This document shows positions 61,671 through 64,000 of a stretch of 64,000 nucleotides of DNA, in pieces. The stretch comes from Halalkalibaculum roseum (GTDB lineage: Bacteria > Bacteroidota > Rhodothermia > Balneolales > Balneolaceae), in NCBI RefSeq assembly GCF_011059145.1, contig NZ_JAALLT010000001.1, forward strand, positions 603,250 through 667,249. Reading direction: 5' to 3'. The translations under genes and the position numbers were made by a program. The notes under the pieces were generated by a model. The model had not been told where the DNA came from. It did no database searches and saw only the letters and a program-made list of their open reading frames with translations. Each line of letters opens with the position of its first letter. The first letter of the stretch is position 1.

Positions 61671-63023
61671 TTAAAAGAAAAAGCTCAAGCCCAGCGCTAG
61701 TACAAATCCAGTCACTGAAATAATAGTTTCCATCACGGTCCATGACTGCAAAGTCTCTTTTTCAGAGAGACCCAGGTAGCGATTGACCAGCCAGAAGCCG
61801 CTGTCGTTTACGTGCGACAGGATGGTGGCTCCTGAAGCAATGGCAAGTGCGATAAGTGCCTTATGAGGTTCCGAGAAGGTAAACTCGCTGATAATCGGTG
61901 ACATGATACCGGCTGCAGTGATCATGGAGACAGTCGCCGAACCTTGGGTAATACGCACGGCACAGGCTATCAGGTAGGCCAACACGATCGCAGGTAATCC
62001 AAAATCGGCCATACTGTCGGCCATCATTTCACCGATGCCGCTGTCAATCAGCACCTGTTTGAATACACCGCCGGCCCCTGTAATCAGAATAATTACACCG
62101 GCCGGTTTCAGGGCCTCCATACTTAAATCAGATAGCTGACTGCGGTCGGTACCGCGCCTAGTCCCCAACCAATAGAGAGCCATTAATACCGCAATGATAA
62201 GGGCAACGAAGGGATGTCCGACAAAAGTGAAAAATCCAGTCAAGGGACCTTCTTCAAGCACATCCGCACCCACCAGTGCATCTGTAAGGGTATTGCTGAG
62301 AATCAGAATTAAAGGAATGCTTATTATGGCACAAATGAGCCCGAATGACGGGAGAGTTGATTCCTCATCGGCAGTATCTTCAACATTCATGTAGTCTGGA
62401 ATACCCACATGAATTTTTTTGCTGATGTACCGCCCAAATACCGGTCCGGCAAGAATAGCTGCAGGGATTCCGATTATGAAGCCAAACAGGATGATCCAGC
62501 CGAGGTCCGCACCAATTATTTCCGCAACTGCAATAGGACCCGGTGTCGGCGGAATAAAACTGTGGGTAACAGCTAGACCGGTAAGCAGCGGGATGCCATA
62601 GTAAAGCAGGGATTTGCCGGTGTCGCGAGCCAAGGCATAGACCAGCGGCACCAGGATGATAAAACCTACATCAAAGAAAACAGGAATAGCAACAAAAAAT
62701 CCGGTAATCATGAGTGCCCAGGAAGCATTCTCTCGTCCGAACTTTTTGAGCAGGGTCTGTGCCAGGGCTTCAGCTCCTCCTGAGTGTTCCAGAATTTGTC
62801 CGAATATGGCTCCCAGTCCTACGACGGTGGCTACAAAGCCAAGCGTGCCTCCCATACCGTTTTGAATGCTATCAATGACTGAGGATGCCGGCATGCCTGA
62901 GGCAATCCCGACAAAAATACTTGAGATCAGCAGGGAGATAAACGCGTTTATCTTTAATTTGGTAACCAGGAACAGCAGCAATGCTATTCCCCCAAGAGTT
63001 GCCAGCAAAAGTTGCGTTTCCAT
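61671..63023 (-). CDS. GntP-family gluconate permease
   Basis: The 450-residue protein has about 12-14 membrane segments and the GntP family marks: GMGGTLGFVATVVGLGAIFGQILEHSGGAEALAQTLL at the start, VTHSFIPPTPGPIAVAEIIGADLG in the middle, and ATILSHVNDSGFWLVNRYLGLSEKET near the end. It imports gluconate or a related sugar acid with H+. Six bases separate it from the 6-phosphogluconate dehydrogenase gene upstream, so the two form a gluconate-use unit. Confidence 0.92.
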   Translation of the reverse strand: METQLLLATLGGIALLLFLVTKLKINAFISLLISSIFVGIASGMPASSVIDSIQNGMGGTLGFVATVVGLGAIFGQILEHSGGAEALAQTLLKKFGRENASWALMITGFFVAIPVFFDVGFIILVPLVYALARDTGKSLLYYGIPLLTGLAVTHSFIPPTPGPIAVAEIIGADLGWIILFGFIIGIPAAILAGPVFGRYISKKIHVGIPDYMNVEDTADEESTLPSFGLICAIISIPLILILSNTLTDALVGADVLEEGPLTGFFTFVGHPFVALIIAVLMALYWLGTRRGTDRSQLSDLSMEALKPAGVIILITGAGGVFKQVLIDSGIGEMMADSMADFGLPAIVLAYLIACAVRITQGSATVSMITAAGIMSPIISEFTFSEPHKALIALAIASGATILSHVNDSGFWLVNRYLGLSEKETLQSWTVMETIISVTGFVLALGLSFFF

Positions 63024-63029
63024 AGACGA

Positions 63030-64000
63030 TTAGGTTTTGTCGTTTGCGTTACTCCAGTCTGTATGAAAATACTCGCCGCGAGGCCGGTCTACCCGTTCGT
63101 AGGTATGCGCTCCGAAGAAGTCGCGTTGGGCTTGTATCAGGTTGGCAGGCAGCTTTTCCGACCTCAGCATATCATACTGCGCAAGGACATTGCTCATGGC
63201 CGGCACTGGAACTCCGTATTGTATAGCGGTTGATGCTACATTCCTAAGCTCGGGAATCAAATCAAGGAGTTTCATGCTGAAAAGTTCAGTTTTAAGCAGA
63301 TGAGAACTATTTATTTCGGCTTGTAATGCTTTTCGCACCGGTATCAGTAATTCCGACCGTATGATACAACCGTTCTGCCAAACACGGGCTACCTCAGCAA
63401 GGTCGATGTTCCAATTCTTCTCTTCCGAAAGTTGCTTTATAAAAAAGAATCCTTCAGCCAGTGTGATGACTCTTCCGGCAATCAAAGCTTTTTCAAGAGC
63501 GGTAACGAACCGGGAAGCTTCTCCACTATCAAGGGGTTGTTGTGAAGGCTCGCCTAGCTTTTGGGATAGGTTAATTCGAAGCCCCTTGAAACTGGAAAAT
63601 ACCCTTGAAAATACTGCGGACGTGATAGTTGGTAAAGGAGTCCCGCTCTCCAGTGCCGAAACCGATGTCCAAAGACCGGTGCCTTTTTGGCCGGCTGAAT
63701 CCAATATTTTTTCTACCAACGGTTCACCCTTGTCATCTGTGACTTTAAGAATCTTGGAAGTGATTTCTAGCAGATAAGAGTTTAGTTCTCCCGAATTCCA
63801 ACTCTCAAAGACGGTGCCAATTTCGCGGATTGGCATCTCTAGCACTTCCCTCATAAAGTGATAGCACTCGGCAATGAGCTGCATGTCGGCATATTCGATG
63901 CCATTGTGCACCATTTTAACAAAGTGACCGGCGCCTTCCGTACCAATCCAGGTGCAACAGGGTTTGCCCTCAGGGTCGGTAGCCGCAATATTTTGCAATA
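63030..64000 (-). CDS. gnd: 6-phosphogluconate dehydrogenase (decarboxylating), N-terminus beyond window
   Basis: The visible part covers about 323 C-terminal residues of an enzyme of roughly 470. It opens in the catalytic core with CCTWIGTEGAGHFVKMVHNGIEYADMQLIAE, where the Lys and His-Asn act on 6-phosphogluconate, followed by LDSAGQKGTGLWTS and a C-terminal tail AHTYERVDRPRGEYFHTDW that reaches the partner subunit. The NADP-binding N-terminal domain lies outside the window. It oxidises 6-phosphogluconate to ribulose-5-phosphate and CO2. The adjacent GntP permease suggests gluconate catabolism. Confidence 0.95.
   Translation of the reverse strand, partial: LQNIAATDPEGKPCCTWIGTEGAGHFVKMVHNGIEYADMQLIAECYHFMREVLEMPIREIGTVFESWNSGELNSYLLEITSKILKVTDDKGEPLVEKILDSAGQKGTGLWTSVSALESGTPLPTITSAVFSRVFSSFKGLRINLSQKLGEPSQQPLDSGEASRFVTALEKALIAGRVITLAEGFFFIKQLSEEKNWNIDLAEVARVWQNGCIIRSELLIPVRKALQAEINSSHLLKTELFSMKLLDLIPELRNVASTAIQYGVPVPAMSNVLAQYDMLRSEKLPANLIQAQRDFFGAHTYERVDRPRGEYFHTDWSNANDKT

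Overview
The window looks like a chromosomal segment of a non-pathogenic aerobic member of the Bacteroidota/Balneolota side of the FCB group, most likely a Balneolaceae relative. The signs are a carboxypeptidase-regulatory-domain TonB-dependent receptor, the two-domain alternative GlmU next to GlmS, DUF5117-type zincin and sortilin/BNR exported proteins, Na+-coupled transporters in place of many H+ symporters (SLC13, SSS, two NhaC), weak or absent Shine-Dalgarno sites, and a TAnnTTTG-type -7 promoter element. This placement is an inference from gene content only.

Layout. 0-9.6 kb: a truncated Cys-containing protein, a gene-poor stretch with several hairpins, tRNA-Leu(CAG), a cold shock protein, an SLC13 transporter, the divergent amino-sugar pair alt-glmU/glmS, a 505-bp spacer with three DnaA-box-like 9-mers (possible oriC or DnaA-controlled site), an orphan Hpt protein, a YvlD-like membrane protein, a 1.1-kb repeat field, and a phospholipid-N-methyltransferase-like enzyme. 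9.7-30.8 kb: housekeeping and envelope genes: exported zinc metalloprotease, sortilin/BNR protein, sterol-desaturase-like enzyme, SSS symporter with a previously uncalled 40-aa membrane peptide directly upstream, NlpE-like lipoprotein, class V aminotransferase, WbqC, GxxExxY, gltX, NhaC, NRDE/TANGO2, a membrane SpoIIE-type phosphatase, a thioredoxin, and a DtxR-family regulator.

30.9-58.4 kb: a metal-homeostasis island, mostly on the minus strand. It holds a TonB receptor with two DtxR/MntR-like palindromes at its promoter, a second NhaC, a TlpA/DUF411/membrane-protein set followed by a methyltransferase with an apparent one-base frameshift, an operon GDCCVxC protein - CSC-motif P1B ATPase - methyltransferase, a cytochrome c/DUF2231 pair, a cupredoxin whose two halves are in swapped order, an ArsP-type permease, DUF302, SHOCT and Met-rich proteins, a PII-NG-type protein, CopB (CPH), CusB-CusC-CusA, a Cys/His-rich exported protein, then divergently an HMA-AraC regulator and CopA (CPC). 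Together these would sense copper (HMA-AraC), pump it from cytoplasm to periplasm (CopA, CopB, CSC ATPase), bind it there (Met-rich protein, cupredoxin, DUF411) and extrude it across both membranes (CusABC).

58.4-64 kb: a small membrane protein, the FetAB-type ABC exporter, a second sterol-desaturase-like enzyme, and a gluconate unit (GntP permease plus 6-phosphogluconate dehydrogenase, cut by the window end). Several families of dispersed short inverted repeats fill intergenic spaces. No rRNA, CRISPR array, transposase or prophage was seen.
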